Shown here one piece after another: positions 44,518 to 52,119 of a stretch of 64,000 nucleotides of DNA (position 1 is its first letter; each line of letters opens with the position of its first letter). Source of the stretch: Ardenticatenaceae bacterium. GTDB lineage: Bacteria; Chloroflexota; Anaerolineae; Promineifilales; Promineifilaceae. The notes beneath the pieces were generated by a model that saw only the letters and a program-made list of their open reading frames with translations, was not told the origin of the DNA and made no database searches. Location of the stretch: contig JACKBS010000006.1 in assembly GCA_020634435.1 (NCBI GenBank), positions 124,001 to 188,000 of the forward strand, given 5' to 3'. A program made the position numbers and the translations under genes.

Positions 44518-45528
44518 TTAAAAATCGAGCATATCGCGTAGGTCACGGGCAGCACTTTTGCTCAGGGGAATCTCGATGGGTTCGGCGGTGTCTGCCTGGT
44601 GGCCGTCCAAAATGAGGGTGTAGCTGTCGCGTGTGTAGGAAATCACCTCTTTGATGTGCTGCAAGTTCACCAGGTAGCTGCGATGGGCGCGGAAGAAGCC
44701 GCTGCGGGCCAATCGACCTTCCAGTTCAGTGAGGGTGAGGTGCGTGGGAATGAGTCCGTTGGTGGTGTACAAATTGGTACGGCCGTCGTCGCTGGTGGCG
44801 TACAAAATATCGGCGGGGTTAACCAGGGCGACTTTGCCTTCTAGCCGCGCCGGGATTTTGAAGGGCAGGTTGGACGGGGTGGGCTGGTCGCTGGGGTGGT
44901 AGCTGTGGCTGAGCCGCCCCTGATTCATGATGATGATGGTTTGGGCAATGGCCGTTAACGCGGCACTCTCGTCAGCAATTAGCAAGATGGCCGTGCCATC
45001 AGCCGCTTGCTGGTGCAGCACATTGGTCATCAACTCCGCCGAAGATGGCGAGCTATTTTTGAATGGATCAACCAGGATGAGCAGCTGCGGCTGGTGCAGG
45101 ATGGTGCGTCCCAATGCCAGTCGGCGCGCCAGGTCTGGTGCCAGGTGCTGCACGCGGACGCGCTCCTGGTCTTGCAACCCGACAAACGCTAGCAGTTCAG
45201 TGGCGCGGGCAAGCGGCAGGCCGTACAGACGGCAGTAAAATTCCAGGTTTTGTCGCGTGGTTAGCCGATCGTACAGGCCATTTTCAGCAGGCAAGAAGCC
45301 CACTTTTTGGGCAAAAAGGGCTCGATCTATGTGTGGTACCAGCCCGGCCAGGCGAATTTGCCCGGCAGTGGGAGCAGTTTGTCCGGTGAGCAGTTGAATG
45401 AAAGTTTCTTTGTGGATGGTGCTGAGTCCGGCAACGGCCGTAATTTCCCCAGCCGCTACGTTGAGGGCAGGAATGTCGATGAGGGTGTTTTGGTCTACCA
45501 CTTTTTGCAGCTGGGTTACTTCAATCAT
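44518..45528 (-). CDS. Degenerate ABC ATPase fused to a LytTR DNA-binding domain
   Basis: The protein has 336 residues. Residues 1-210 follow an ABC ATPase but with broken motifs: the Walker A position reads GLSTIHKET, the signature region LAPDLARRLALG, and Walker B ILVDPFKNSS lacks the catalytic Glu. Residues 222-336 are a LytTR domain (VALVNPADILYATSDDGRTN, GFFRAHRSYLVNLQHIKEV). It is therefore probably a transcription regulator whose ABC-like half senses nucleotides or contacts the exporter, not a transporter ATPase. It heads the ABC gene cluster and may control it. Confidence 0.85.
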   Translation of the reverse strand: MIEVTQLQKVVDQNTLIDIPALNVAAGEITAVAGLSTIHKETFIQLLTGQTAPTAGQIRLAGLVPHIDRALFAQKVGFLPAENGLYDRLTTRQNLEFYCRLYGLPLARATELLAFVGLQDQERVRVQHLAPDLARRLALGRTILHQPQLLILVDPFKNSSPSSAELMTNVLHQQAADGTAILLIADESAALTAIAQTIIIMNQGRLSHSYHPSDQPTPSNLPFKIPARLEGKVALVNPADILYATSDDGRTNLYTTNGLIPTHLTLTELEGRLARSGFFRAHRSYLVNLQHIKEVISYTRDSYTLILDGHQADTAEPIEIPLSKSAARDLRDMLDF

Positions 45529-45565
45529 GTATTAAGTTTACCGGAAAAGACGCATTTGGGCGCAA

Positions 45566-45599
45566 AAAATCCCTGGAAACGGCCGTTTCCAGGGATTTT
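45566..45599 (-). terminator. Perfect 34-bp palindromic terminator centred on ACGGCCGT
   Basis: AAAATCCCTGGAAACGG and its exact inverse form a perfect palindrome with ACGGCCGT at its centre. On the minus strand it is followed by TTTTTT, so it should terminate the secreted repeat-protein gene that ends at 45627. Confidence 0.8.
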
Positions 45600-45626
45600 C
45601 CTCAATCCTGCCAGTGGATTTTACGT

Positions 45627-46736
45627 TTACGGGCAGTACTTGACTGTAGCTGAAGTCGTGTTGTTATAGAACCAATTGTACGCGTAGTAAGGATACGCGT
45701 GGCCCGTTTGGGCACGAATGGAAATACGGTAGGAGCCATGCAGCTCAGCCGGGATGGGAAAACTATATTCGGCGCTGCTGTCACTTCCAGAAGCGATTGT
45801 ACCCACTGAATAACCGCCAATGCCTTGGGTAAACATCGGCCCCATCGTTACCGCAAACGCCTGGTTGGGAGGGAAGTTGTAGGTTTTAATGGTTACCGTG
45901 TTGTCCCGTGTGACGCCACAGACGGAAAAAGTGGGAATGCCTGTATAAACTGGCACACTGCTGCCGGTGGACCCAGTAGTTGTGCCCCCGCCAGTTGCGC
46001 CAGCCGTAACGTTGTAGAACCAGTTGAAGGCATAGAACGGGTTGGCGTGGGCAGTTTGAGCCCGAATAGAGATACGTTCATCGCCAGCTAGTTCGGCGGG
46101 AATGGTAAACGTTTTTGTCAATGTGCCGCCGCTGCCTGATTCAATGGTGCCGACTGATATTCCCCCGATGCCACGCGTGTACATCTTGCCCATCGTGACG
46201 TTAAACGTCATGTTGGCCGGGAAGTTGTTGGTCACGATTGTGACATCTTTATCTGCGTTTACTGAGCTGACGCTAAAGGTTGGAATGCCTGTGTAGATAG
46301 GAGCTGGATTGACAGGCACGGGCGCGCTATTGTTGTTGTAGAACCAGTTGAAGGCATAGTACGGGTTGGCATGTCCGGTCTGGGCACGGATGGAAACCTG
46401 GGCATCGTTAGCCAGGGCCGCCGGGATATCGAAAGTGACTGATTGTGACGCCCCGTTGCCCGAGTTGATTTGCCCGACGGAGATACCGCCAATGCCCTGC
46501 GTATACATTTTGCCCATTGTGACGTTGAACGTCATGTTGGGTGGGAAGTTGTGCGTCTGGATGGTGACCGTTTTTCCAGCCTGTACGCTGGAGACGCTGA
46601 TGGTTGGGATAACAAAGGGGCTGGAGCTAACCGTGCCGACGCCGAAAAATAAAAGCAGCAGCAACAGAGCAAAAACGCCCGCCTTGTGCCGTCCCAGCCG
46701 ACGAAACTTTGCCAGGGATAACTTACGATGAATCAT
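45627..46736 (-). CDS. Secreted protein with three tandem 100-residue repeats
   Basis: This 369-residue protein has an N-terminal signal or anchor (VFALLLLLLFFGVGTVSS) followed by three homologous repeats. Each repeat contains a PTFSVSSV start, VTIxTxNFPPNMTFNVTMG, GIGGISVG, SIRAQTGHANPYYAFNWFY and a Thr/Gly-rich linker. The repeats look like beta-sandwich modules. I do not recognise a named family; a surface-layer or adhesive role is a guess. AAGGAGG precedes the ATG at 46736. The gene has a structured leader of about 170 nt. Confidence 0.8.
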   Translation of the reverse strand: MIHRKLSLAKFRRLGRHKAGVFALLLLLLFFGVGTVSSSPFVIPTISVSSVQAGKTVTIQTHNFPPNMTFNVTMGKMYTQGIGGISVGQINSGNGASQSVTFDIPAALANDAQVSIRAQTGHANPYYAFNWFYNNNSAPVPVNPAPIYTGIPTFSVSSVNADKDVTIVTNNFPANMTFNVTMGKMYTRGIGGISVGTIESGSGGTLTKTFTIPAELAGDERISIRAQTAHANPFYAFNWFYNVTAGATGGGTTTGSTGSSVPVYTGIPTFSVCGVTRDNTVTIKTYNFPPNQAFAVTMGPMFTQGIGGYSVGTIASGSDSSAEYSFPIPAELHGSYRISIRAQTGHAYPYYAYNWFYNNTTSATVKYCP

Positions 46737-46744
46737 GAGAACCT

Positions 46745-46918
46745 CCTTCATGAATGGTATGCACAGGGGGAATGAGGTGCCCAACTGGCCAGGATGAGAG
46801 AGCGAGAAAGTCGTTGGGCCGGTACGCAGGACATCAACCTGTTGAAGTCGTCAATCCCTCCGGCGCTGAGTTGCCTGACACACTCAGGCAAACTGGACGA
46901 TACGATGAGGGCATTATA
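46745..46918 (-). promoter_or_regulatory. Structured 5' leader with TATAAT box, possible cis-regulatory RNA
   Basis: On the minus strand a perfect TATAAT (46918-46913) starts a leader of about 170 nt. It contains hairpin TTGCCTGA/TCAGGCAA (46871-46891) and a second element closed by GCCGG/CCGGC (46818-46822, 46860-46864) with an inner GAC-TCAA/TTGA-GTC stem (46830-46849). It does not match a riboswitch class that I can name. No clear -35 box was found. Confidence 0.5.
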
Positions 46919-46974
46919 TAAAAAAAAGGGCGCGAATTTCTATAGAACGGCCGTTCCCACCTCTAGACAACAAA

Positions 46975-47000
46975 AAAGCACCTCTGGTGGGAGGTGCTTT
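46975..47000 (-). terminator. Intrinsic terminator after the V4R gene
   Basis: AAAGCACCTC (46975-46984) pairs with GAGGTGCTTT (46991-47000). On the minus strand a TTTTTT tract follows, so it ends the V4R-domain gene transcript. Confidence 0.8.
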
Positions 47001-47030
47001 TGTCAGACGATTGTTGTTAAGCTGTAGGCT

Positions 47031-47663
47031 TTATAACGGTTCTTTGTCGATGGCCACAATGCCCGTTTCGTCGCCCTGGCCAATGCAGTGGGTGGGGGAA
47101 ACGTTAAAACGCTTGTCGGAATCGACAAAGTTTTCCAGCGCCCCTTGCAGCACGCCTACCGCCAGGTGGCATACAGGAGAATCCGTAGTCCGGCCTGTGC
47201 ACATTGGGCAAACCAAGATGTTCCAGTACCAAGATTTTTCGTCATCTGTCAGTGATACTTCTTGGTCGCTTACCTGGTTGAAGAATTTGGCGAAGAATTG
47301 CAGCCCCAGCCCAATGCGTCGCTCCAGCGAGCCAATCTTCATGGCGGCGCGCGCGGCCGTTGCTACCGAGCCAAAGCTATCTAGACCATCGTTGAATGTT
47401 TTCTTGCCGGCGCGTACGGCAAAAGCGCGGGCACCACGTGCACCATACATGTCCCAAAATGCCTGTTGCAGCTGGCCGACATGGGAAAACGGAACTTCTT
47501 TTTTCATGTTGTCAGGGGGATAGTTGTCAATATAGTGAGATAGGCCCCCCATGTTGAGCAAGGCGTTGACACCATTTTTGCCAACGATTTCTTCCGTGGC
47601 GATTAAAATGATGCGAACCCACCGATTTGGGTAGAACTTATCTTCATTTGCGGGACCTGACAT
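47031..47663 (-). CDS. V4R-domain protein
   Basis: This 210-residue protein has a C-terminal V4R (4-vinyl reductase-type) region with VCPMCTGRTTDSPVCHLAVGVLQGAL and THCIGQGDETGIVAIDK. The conserved cysteines probably bind zinc, and the fold binds small hydrophobic ligands in other members. No bacteriochlorophyll genes are nearby, so it is more likely a ligand sensor than a chlorophyll enzyme. GGAGGT lies five bases before the ATG at 47663. A perfect TATAAT occurs at 47729-47724 on the minus strand. Confidence 0.75.
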   Translation of the reverse strand: MSGPANEDKFYPNRWVRIILIATEEIVGKNGVNALLNMGGLSHYIDNYPPDNMKKEVPFSHVGQLQQAFWDMYGARGARAFAVRAGKKTFNDGLDSFGSVATAARAAMKIGSLERRIGLGLQFFAKFFNQVSDQEVSLTDDEKSWYWNILVCPMCTGRTTDSPVCHLAVGVLQGALENFVDSDKRFNVSPTHCIGQGDETGIVAIDKEPL

Positions 47664-47800
47664 AGTGACCTCCAACGACTAAAAACAGTGTATGAAAGCG
47701 AAAGAGCTTCTTAACGCGCTGCTATTATAGTACATCCTTTTACAGTTCACACGTTATTGTCTACTTATTTAGACAAATTCTGCACATTTGTGGCGTTGTG

Positions 47801-48256
47801 TCAAACATTTTCCCCCAGTAGTACCAGCGCTTCCTGCGCACAGACCTGGACGTTTGTGGGCATTTTTGTGTTTTCTAAATCAGTTTTGTCGAACCATTTC
47901 AACCGGTCGGTTTCGCCGTGGGCCGGATTGAGTTGGTTGGAAACGGCCGTTGCGTAATAAATAAAATCAATGTGCTGGTGGTAGGGATTGATGTTTTCTA
48001 GCAGCAAGTACATGGGCCGGTGCAGCTGGCATGATTCCGCATCGGCGGGAAAAAGCGGCATGTCGGGATTGTACAGCACAATATCCAGCCCGGTTTCCTC
48101 TTTTACTTCGCGAACGGCCGCTTCTTCTGGCAGTTCGTCACGCTCGATGTGGCCGCCAGCAGGCAGCCAGGTGCCCATCTTTTTGTGCTGGTGCAGCAGC
48201 ACCTTGTTTTGGTACACCACAAACGTGGTGGCCGTGAAGTGGCGCGTAATTTCCAT
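47801..48256 (-). CDS. Nudix hydrolase
   Basis: The 151-residue protein contains a complete Nudix box, GGHIERDELPEEAAVREVKEETGL, in the expected place (residues 35-58). It opens with a strand TATTFVVYQNKVLLHQHKK typical of the fold. Substrates of such small Nudix enzymes are nucleoside diphosphate derivatives; the exact one cannot be inferred. It stands alone between repeat-rich gaps. Confidence 0.92.
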   Translation of the reverse strand: MEITRHFTATTFVVYQNKVLLHQHKKMGTWLPAGGHIERDELPEEAAVREVKEETGLDIVLYNPDMPLFPADAESCQLHRPMYLLLENINPYHQHIDFIYYATAVSNQLNPAHGETDRLKWFDKTDLENTKMPTNVQVCAQEALVLLGENV

Positions 48257-48265
48257 AAGCGAATA

Positions 48266-48323
48266 GAGATCGGAGATTGGAGATTGGAGATTAGCTAATT
48301 TTAATCTCCAATCTCTAATCTCC
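48266..48323. repeat. GGAGATTAGAGATT-family quasi-palindrome
   Basis: GAGATTGGAGATTGGAGATT runs into TTAATCTCCAATCTCTAATC. It is the intergenic copy between the Nudix and M20 peptidase genes. Confidence 0.75.
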
Positions 48324-48328
48324 TGAAA

Positions 48329-49510
48329 TTACCGTACCTTGCCAGTCACAAACCGGTGCGCTGTTTCGGCCAGAATGGCAGCACCCAACGGCAGCACGCC
48401 CTCGTCAATGTCGAAAATGTCGGTGTGGTGGTGGCGCACCACGCCATCGTTGATAGCCGCACCGAGCATGAACATCGCCCCCTTGGCTTCGCGGGTCATG
48501 TAGGCAAAATCTTCGGCTCCCATGCCAAATTCGGTATCGAGAACGGCCGTTTTCTCGCCAAACTCCTCGGCCACATCCCGCAGCCAGCCATTGACCTGCT
48601 CATTGTTGAACATGGCCGGATACCCTTTGGCCAGCTGGAATTCATAGCTGCCGCCCATCATTTCGCTCAGTTTGAACGCATTTTCTACCTCAGCCCACAG
48701 CTGTTCGCGCACATCATCATGGTAAGAACGAATCGTGCCCTGGATATACACCTCGTTGGGGATGACGTTGGGCGCGGCTCCGCCGCTCACCTGGCCCAAA
48801 CTCACCACGCAGCCGCGCAGCGGGTTGATGCGGCGCGATGGAATGGCGTAAATGGCAGGCAGGATCACGCTGAGCATGTGCAGCGGGTCGCTGCCGGTGT
48901 GCGGATAAGCGCCGTGGCCGCCATCGCCGCGCACCCATGCTTTGAAGGAATCGACGTTGGCCAGCGAGTAGCCATCCTGGAAGCGCAGCTGGCCGGAGGG
49001 GTAATCCGAAGCCACGTGCAGCGCAATCACGGCATCCACATCTTCCAGCGCCCCATCGGCAATCATGGCCGTGGCCCCGCTGATGCCGTTTTCATCAAAC
49101 GCTTCCTCCGAGGGCTGGAAGAGGAAGCGCACGTTGCCGTTCCAGCCGCCGTCGGCCAGGCTTTGTTTGAGGAGATGCGCCGCACCGAGCAGCATGGCAG
49201 TGTGCGAATCATGGCCGCAGGCGTGCATCACGCCCGGATTCTGTGACTTGTACGCGGCATCCGATTTTTGCAGGATGGGCAGGGCGTCCATGTCGGCGCG
49301 GATAGCGATGGTGGGGCCATTGCCCGTGCCAATCTGGCCCACTACGCCGGTACGACCGACGCCCGTTTTGACGTCGATGCCCAGTTCGGTGAGTGTGTCG
49401 GCCACCAGCGCCGAGGTTCTGAATTCCTGGAACCCAAGTTCAGGATGGGCGTGAATGTCGCGCCGCAAGCGAATGAGTTCGTCGTGTAATGCTTTGGCTT
49501 TGTTTAACAT
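48329..49510 (-). CDS. M20-family amidohydrolase/peptidase
   Basis: This 393-residue protein is typical of the M20D amidohydrolases (hippurate hydrolase and N-acyl-amino-acid deacylase types). It has RRDIHAHPELGFQEFRTS, ADMDALPI, MHACGHDSHTAMLLGAA, the general-base region PSEEAFDENG and a C-terminal metal-ligand motif GAEDFAYM. It removes acyl groups from amino acids or peptides using metal ions. The start at 49510 has AAGGA upstream; the longer frame would read through a repeat hairpin. Confidence 0.93.
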   Translation of the reverse strand: MLNKAKALHDELIRLRRDIHAHPELGFQEFRTSALVADTLTELGIDVKTGVGRTGVVGQIGTGNGPTIAIRADMDALPILQKSDAAYKSQNPGVMHACGHDSHTAMLLGAAHLLKQSLADGGWNGNVRFLFQPSEEAFDENGISGATAMIADGALEDVDAVIALHVASDYPSGQLRFQDGYSLANVDSFKAWVRGDGGHGAYPHTGSDPLHMLSVILPAIYAIPSRRINPLRGCVVSLGQVSGGAAPNVIPNEVYIQGTIRSYHDDVREQLWAEVENAFKLSEMMGGSYEFQLAKGYPAMFNNEQVNGWLRDVAEEFGEKTAVLDTEFGMGAEDFAYMTREAKGAMFMLGAAINDGVVRHHHTDIFDIDEGVLPLGAAILAETAHRFVTGKVR

Positions 49511-49538
49511 GTTGGTTCCTTTTAGGTTGGTTATGTAC

Positions 49539-49572
49539 AGGTGCGACGCACTTCCGAAAGTGCGTCGCACCT
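49539..49572. repeat. AGGTGCGACGCACTT hairpin, copy 1
   Basis: A perfect 15-bp stem with a four-base loop lies between the M20 gene and the pentapeptide gene. An almost identical hairpin lies at 52665-52697. Confidence 0.8.
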
Positions 49573-49576
49573 CCAC

Positions 49577-50167
49577 TTACGATGGATCTTCTAAAACGAT
49601 GTCCAGCCCTTCTAGCAGGGCAATCGCTTCTGGCAGTGAAAACTTGGCCTGCTTGAGCGTGTTTTGGTCGGGGGCGATGGCGTAGCTGCGCGCCCCGCGA
49701 AAGTCGGCCTTGGTGAGGTTGGTGTGGATGAAGCGGCTGCCGGTGAAATCGGTGTGGGTACAGTTGGCCCCGGTGAGATTGGTTTCGGCGAAGGTGGCTT
49801 CTTTGGCCAGGCAGTGGGTGAGCGCGGCGCGGGACAAATCTAACTCCATGAAGGTGGCGTAGCTCAGGTTGCAATCGTGAAATTCGATCCGCTCGATGCG
49901 CATTGCCCTGGCCCAGTTGATGCCAATCAGTTTGCACTGCTCAAATTTGCTGCGCTGGAAGGAGCTGTAATCCACGTCTAGCAAGCTGAGATCGCAGTTC
50001 TTAAATGTGCAGTCGCGAAAGATGCACCGTTTGAACTGCGTCTCGCTAAAGTTGCTGCCGGTGAAGGTGCATTCTTCGAAGGTAACGGCCGTTACCACCT
50101 CTTGCGTCAGCGTCTGTTTGGCAAACTGCTGCGCAAAATATTCTTCGCCATCATCAAAAATAGACAT
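49577..50167 (-). CDS. Pentapeptide-repeat protein, Qnr/MfpA-like
   Basis: This 196-residue protein consists of A(D/N)LxX-type pentapeptides in two blocks, for example CTFTG-SNFSE-TQFKR-CIFRD-CTFKN-CDLSL and TNLTG-ANCTH-TDFTG-SRFIH-TNLTK-ADFRG. It ends with the helical tail FSLPEAIALLEGLDIVLED. Size and tail resemble Qnr and MfpA proteins, DNA mimics that bind gyrase and protect it from quinolones. Its ATG overlaps the stop of the preceding gene (TGATG). That gene encodes an orphan gyrase C-terminal propeller, which strongly suggests a gyrase-related job. Confidence 0.85.
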   Translation of the reverse strand: MSIFDDGEEYFAQQFAKQTLTQEVVTAVTFEECTFTGSNFSETQFKRCIFRDCTFKNCDLSLLDVDYSSFQRSKFEQCKLIGINWARAMRIERIEFHDCNLSYATFMELDLSRAALTHCLAKEATFAETNLTGANCTHTDFTGSRFIHTNLTKADFRGARSYAIAPDQNTLKQAKFSLPEAIALLEGLDIVLEDPS

Positions 50168-51204
50168 CAATTCTCCAAGGTGGCCACGGCAACGGCCGTT
50201 ACCTCATCATTGCGCAGCCCCATGCAGTTGACGCCCTGCACTACGCCCTCTTTGGGCGGCACTTCATTGGCCTGGAAGCGAATCATCTTGCCGCTCTGGG
50301 CCAGGATAAAAATGTCGTCATTGTCGCGTACGGTCACCGCGCCAATGAGCTGATCCGCCTTAAAGATGGTCTTGCCGCCTGCGCCCGGTGCCTTGTTCAT
50401 GCGGAAGCCGCTCATCTGGCGGATGGTACCTTTGCCATCGTGGCCAATCACAAACACGCCGCTGCTTTCCACGACGCTGCTGACAGCCACGACCTCATCT
50501 CCCGGCTCGACGCGCAGCCCCAGGCAGCCGCCGCGCGCAGGCACCTGCGTTTCGCGGAAGCGAATGCCTTGGGCCAGCCGGGTAGCCAGGAAAATTTCGT
50601 CAGTGCCGCGGGTCCAAGTAACGGCCGTAATCTGCCCACCCTGCTTTACATCGTGAAACGCCATGCCGGGGATGAGGCTCTTGCCAAAGTAGCTGGCGGC
50701 AACGCGCTGCACCCAGCCGCGCTGGCTGGCCAGCACCACGTACTGCCCACCTTCGGCGGTCAACGCACCCACAATGTGCTCGTTGCCGTGAAAAGCGAAC
50801 CGATCGGTGATATTTTCGCCGGGGGCACGCAGCTCTTCGGTCTGGTGAATGTCGGCTACGGCAAGTGGGAAGACGCGACCCAAATTGCTGAACAGCAGCA
50901 GCCGGTCGTTCTCGTCAGCGATGACCACGTGCGCGGGAAAGTCGTGTTCATCCACGTCCAGATCAAACACACCGATGCCGCTGCGGCGCTGACGGCCGTA
51001 TAAATGTCGCGCCGTCCGTTTGGCCAAACCGCGCTGGCTGATGCTGATCACTTGCTGGGTAGTAGGCGGTTCGGCTGGTTCGCTGTCGGCGCTGCGTCGG
51101 CGGGGCTGGCCGGATTGGTAGGTGAGCAGCTCCGCTTCCAGTGCTTCGATGTATGCCAGCACTTCGGGGCTGACGCTGCTTAAATCGGGGCGTTCTAGGT
51201 CCAT
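50167..51204 (-). CDS. Stand-alone DNA gyrase A C-terminal (beta-propeller) domain protein
   Basis: The protein has 345 residues. A short N-terminal helix (SPEVLAYIEALEAELLTYQ) resembles the end of the GyrA coiled coil. It is followed by about six propeller blades of the GyrA/ParC C-terminal type, each with a VVIADENDRLLLFSNLGRVF-like pattern. QRRSGIG at residues 72-78 matches five of seven positions of the GyrA-box QRRGGKG, which wraps DNA. There is no breakage-reunion domain. GGAG precedes ATG 51204. It is coupled to the pentapeptide gene. It may bind and bend DNA or regulate gyrase. Confidence 0.85.
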   Translation of the reverse strand: MDLERPDLSSVSPEVLAYIEALEAELLTYQSGQPRRRSADSEPAEPPTTQQVISISQRGLAKRTARHLYGRQRRSGIGVFDLDVDEHDFPAHVVIADENDRLLLFSNLGRVFPLAVADIHQTEELRAPGENITDRFAFHGNEHIVGALTAEGGQYVVLASQRGWVQRVAASYFGKSLIPGMAFHDVKQGGQITAVTWTRGTDEIFLATRLAQGIRFRETQVPARGGCLGLRVEPGDEVVAVSSVVESSGVFVIGHDGKGTIRQMSGFRMNKAPGAGGKTIFKADQLIGAVTVRDNDDIFILAQSGKMIRFQANEVPPKEGVVQGVNCMGLRNDEVTAVAVATLEN

Positions 51205-51229
51205 AAATTCTCCCGTTTGTTTTGGTGAC

Positions 51230-51291
51230 GACAACGAATTTGAGTAAGCAACGAATTTTTCATTCGTTTGTTACTTTAATTCGTTGTTGTC
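51230..51291. promoter_or_regulatory. Nested palindrome upstream of the gyrase-propeller gene
   Basis: GACAACGAATT and AATTCGTTGTTGTC form the outer arms and AACGAAT/ATTCGTT the inner arms. It ends 26 bases before the start codon of the propeller gene, so it lies in the promoter or leader. It is either a dispersed repeat or a regulatory (possibly supercoiling-sensitive) site. Confidence 0.5.
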
Positions 51292-51365
51292 CTGATCATA
51301 AAGAGGGAGCGCGGAATCGGCAATATGAATTGTTGGTTTGGTTCAGTTTGGGGGCGAATATTAGA

Positions 51366-51974
51366 CTACGGCAAAATGTCAGCAATAGAAATGTTGAGGT
51401 TAGCAAAGTTGGCGAAGGTGAGGTCGTTGAAGGGGAGGTTGTGGTGGGCTTTGAGTTGGGCCATCAGGCCGAGGTAGTTGCCCAAGATGCGGTCTTGCCA
51501 GTTGAGGTTGAGGTGGGCAACGGCCGTTTTTATTCCCACTTCATCCCCCTCTAGCTCAATAAAATTGCCGTAGGGCAGCTCATCCAGCACAATTTCTACG
51601 TCCTGCCAGGTGAATGTTTCGCGGTACTTTTCATACACTTGCAGCGGGGCAAAACCAAGTCGCTGAAAAATTTGCGAGAGCGTGTCGAAGTCGCTGACCT
51701 GCACTTCCAGCTCTTCGCGCACTTTGGCTTCGCTGCGGGGAAGAGTTTTAGGCGTGCCTTTGTAGGTGAGGGTAACGGCCGTATCCTGCCTTAGCCGCAA
51801 TAAAGACAATTCTTTGTACAGCCGTTCATCGGCCGTATCAAAGCGCACATTGCGCTCATAAATGCGCGGTTTGGTCAACACCGCGCCCGCTGCCAGCAGA
51901 TGTTCGCGAAATCCCGCCAGGTCCGGCACAAAAAACTTCACTTCAACTTCTAAATTGTTTTGCTTACCTGCCAC
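51366..51974 (-). CDS. CYTH-domain protein (class IV adenylate cyclase/thiamine triphosphatase fold)
   Basis: This 202-residue protein has the N-terminal ExExK signature in LEVEVKFFV, then RNVRFDT, LLRLRQD, VTLTYKG and EKYRETFTW, all of which line the CYTH tunnel and bind triphosphate and metal. CYTH enzymes cleave triphosphates or make cAMP; the CyaB/thiamine-triphosphatase branch is most likely. The start codon appears to be GTG at 51974, within an AAAAGTGAAAAGTGG repeat. Confidence 0.88.
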   Translation of the reverse strand: MAGKQNNLEVEVKFFVPDLAGFREHLLAAGAVLTKPRIYERNVRFDTADERLYKELSLLRLRQDTAVTLTYKGTPKTLPRSEAKVREELEVQVSDFDTLSQIFQRLGFAPLQVYEKYRETFTWQDVEIVLDELPYGNFIELEGDEVGIKTAVAHLNLNWQDRILGNYLGLMAQLKAHHNLPFNDLTFANFANLNISIADILP

Positions 51975-52001
51975 TTTTCACTTTTTACTTTTTACAAAAA
52001 A

Positions 52002-52063
52002 GGACGAGGCAATTGGGCGGGAAATGTGCTTGCTATGCTCGTCTTTCCCCAATCGCCTCGCCC
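52002..52063. repeat. GACGAGGCAATTGGG imperfect inverted repeat
   Basis: GACGAGGCAATTGGGCGGG is mirrored by TTTCCCCAATCGCCTCGCCC across a 20-base centre. It is followed to 52140 by TTACCGATTACCG-type units. Together they fill the gap between the CYTH and BCCP genes; no gene is seen. Confidence 0.6.
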
Positions 52064-52119
52064 CTACTTTTCATCTTTCACCGATAACTGCTCACCGATT
52101 ACCGATTACCGCTTACCGG

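Noticed and set aside
46745..46918. Assignment of the leader to a TPP, SAM, cobalamin or c-di-GMP riboswitch
   Set aside because: The diagnostic core sequences of these classes are not present in either strand.
49511..49576. N-terminal extension of the M20 peptidase
   Set aside because: It reads through the AGGTGCGACGCACTT hairpin; the start at 49510 has a ribosome site and begins the conserved sequence.
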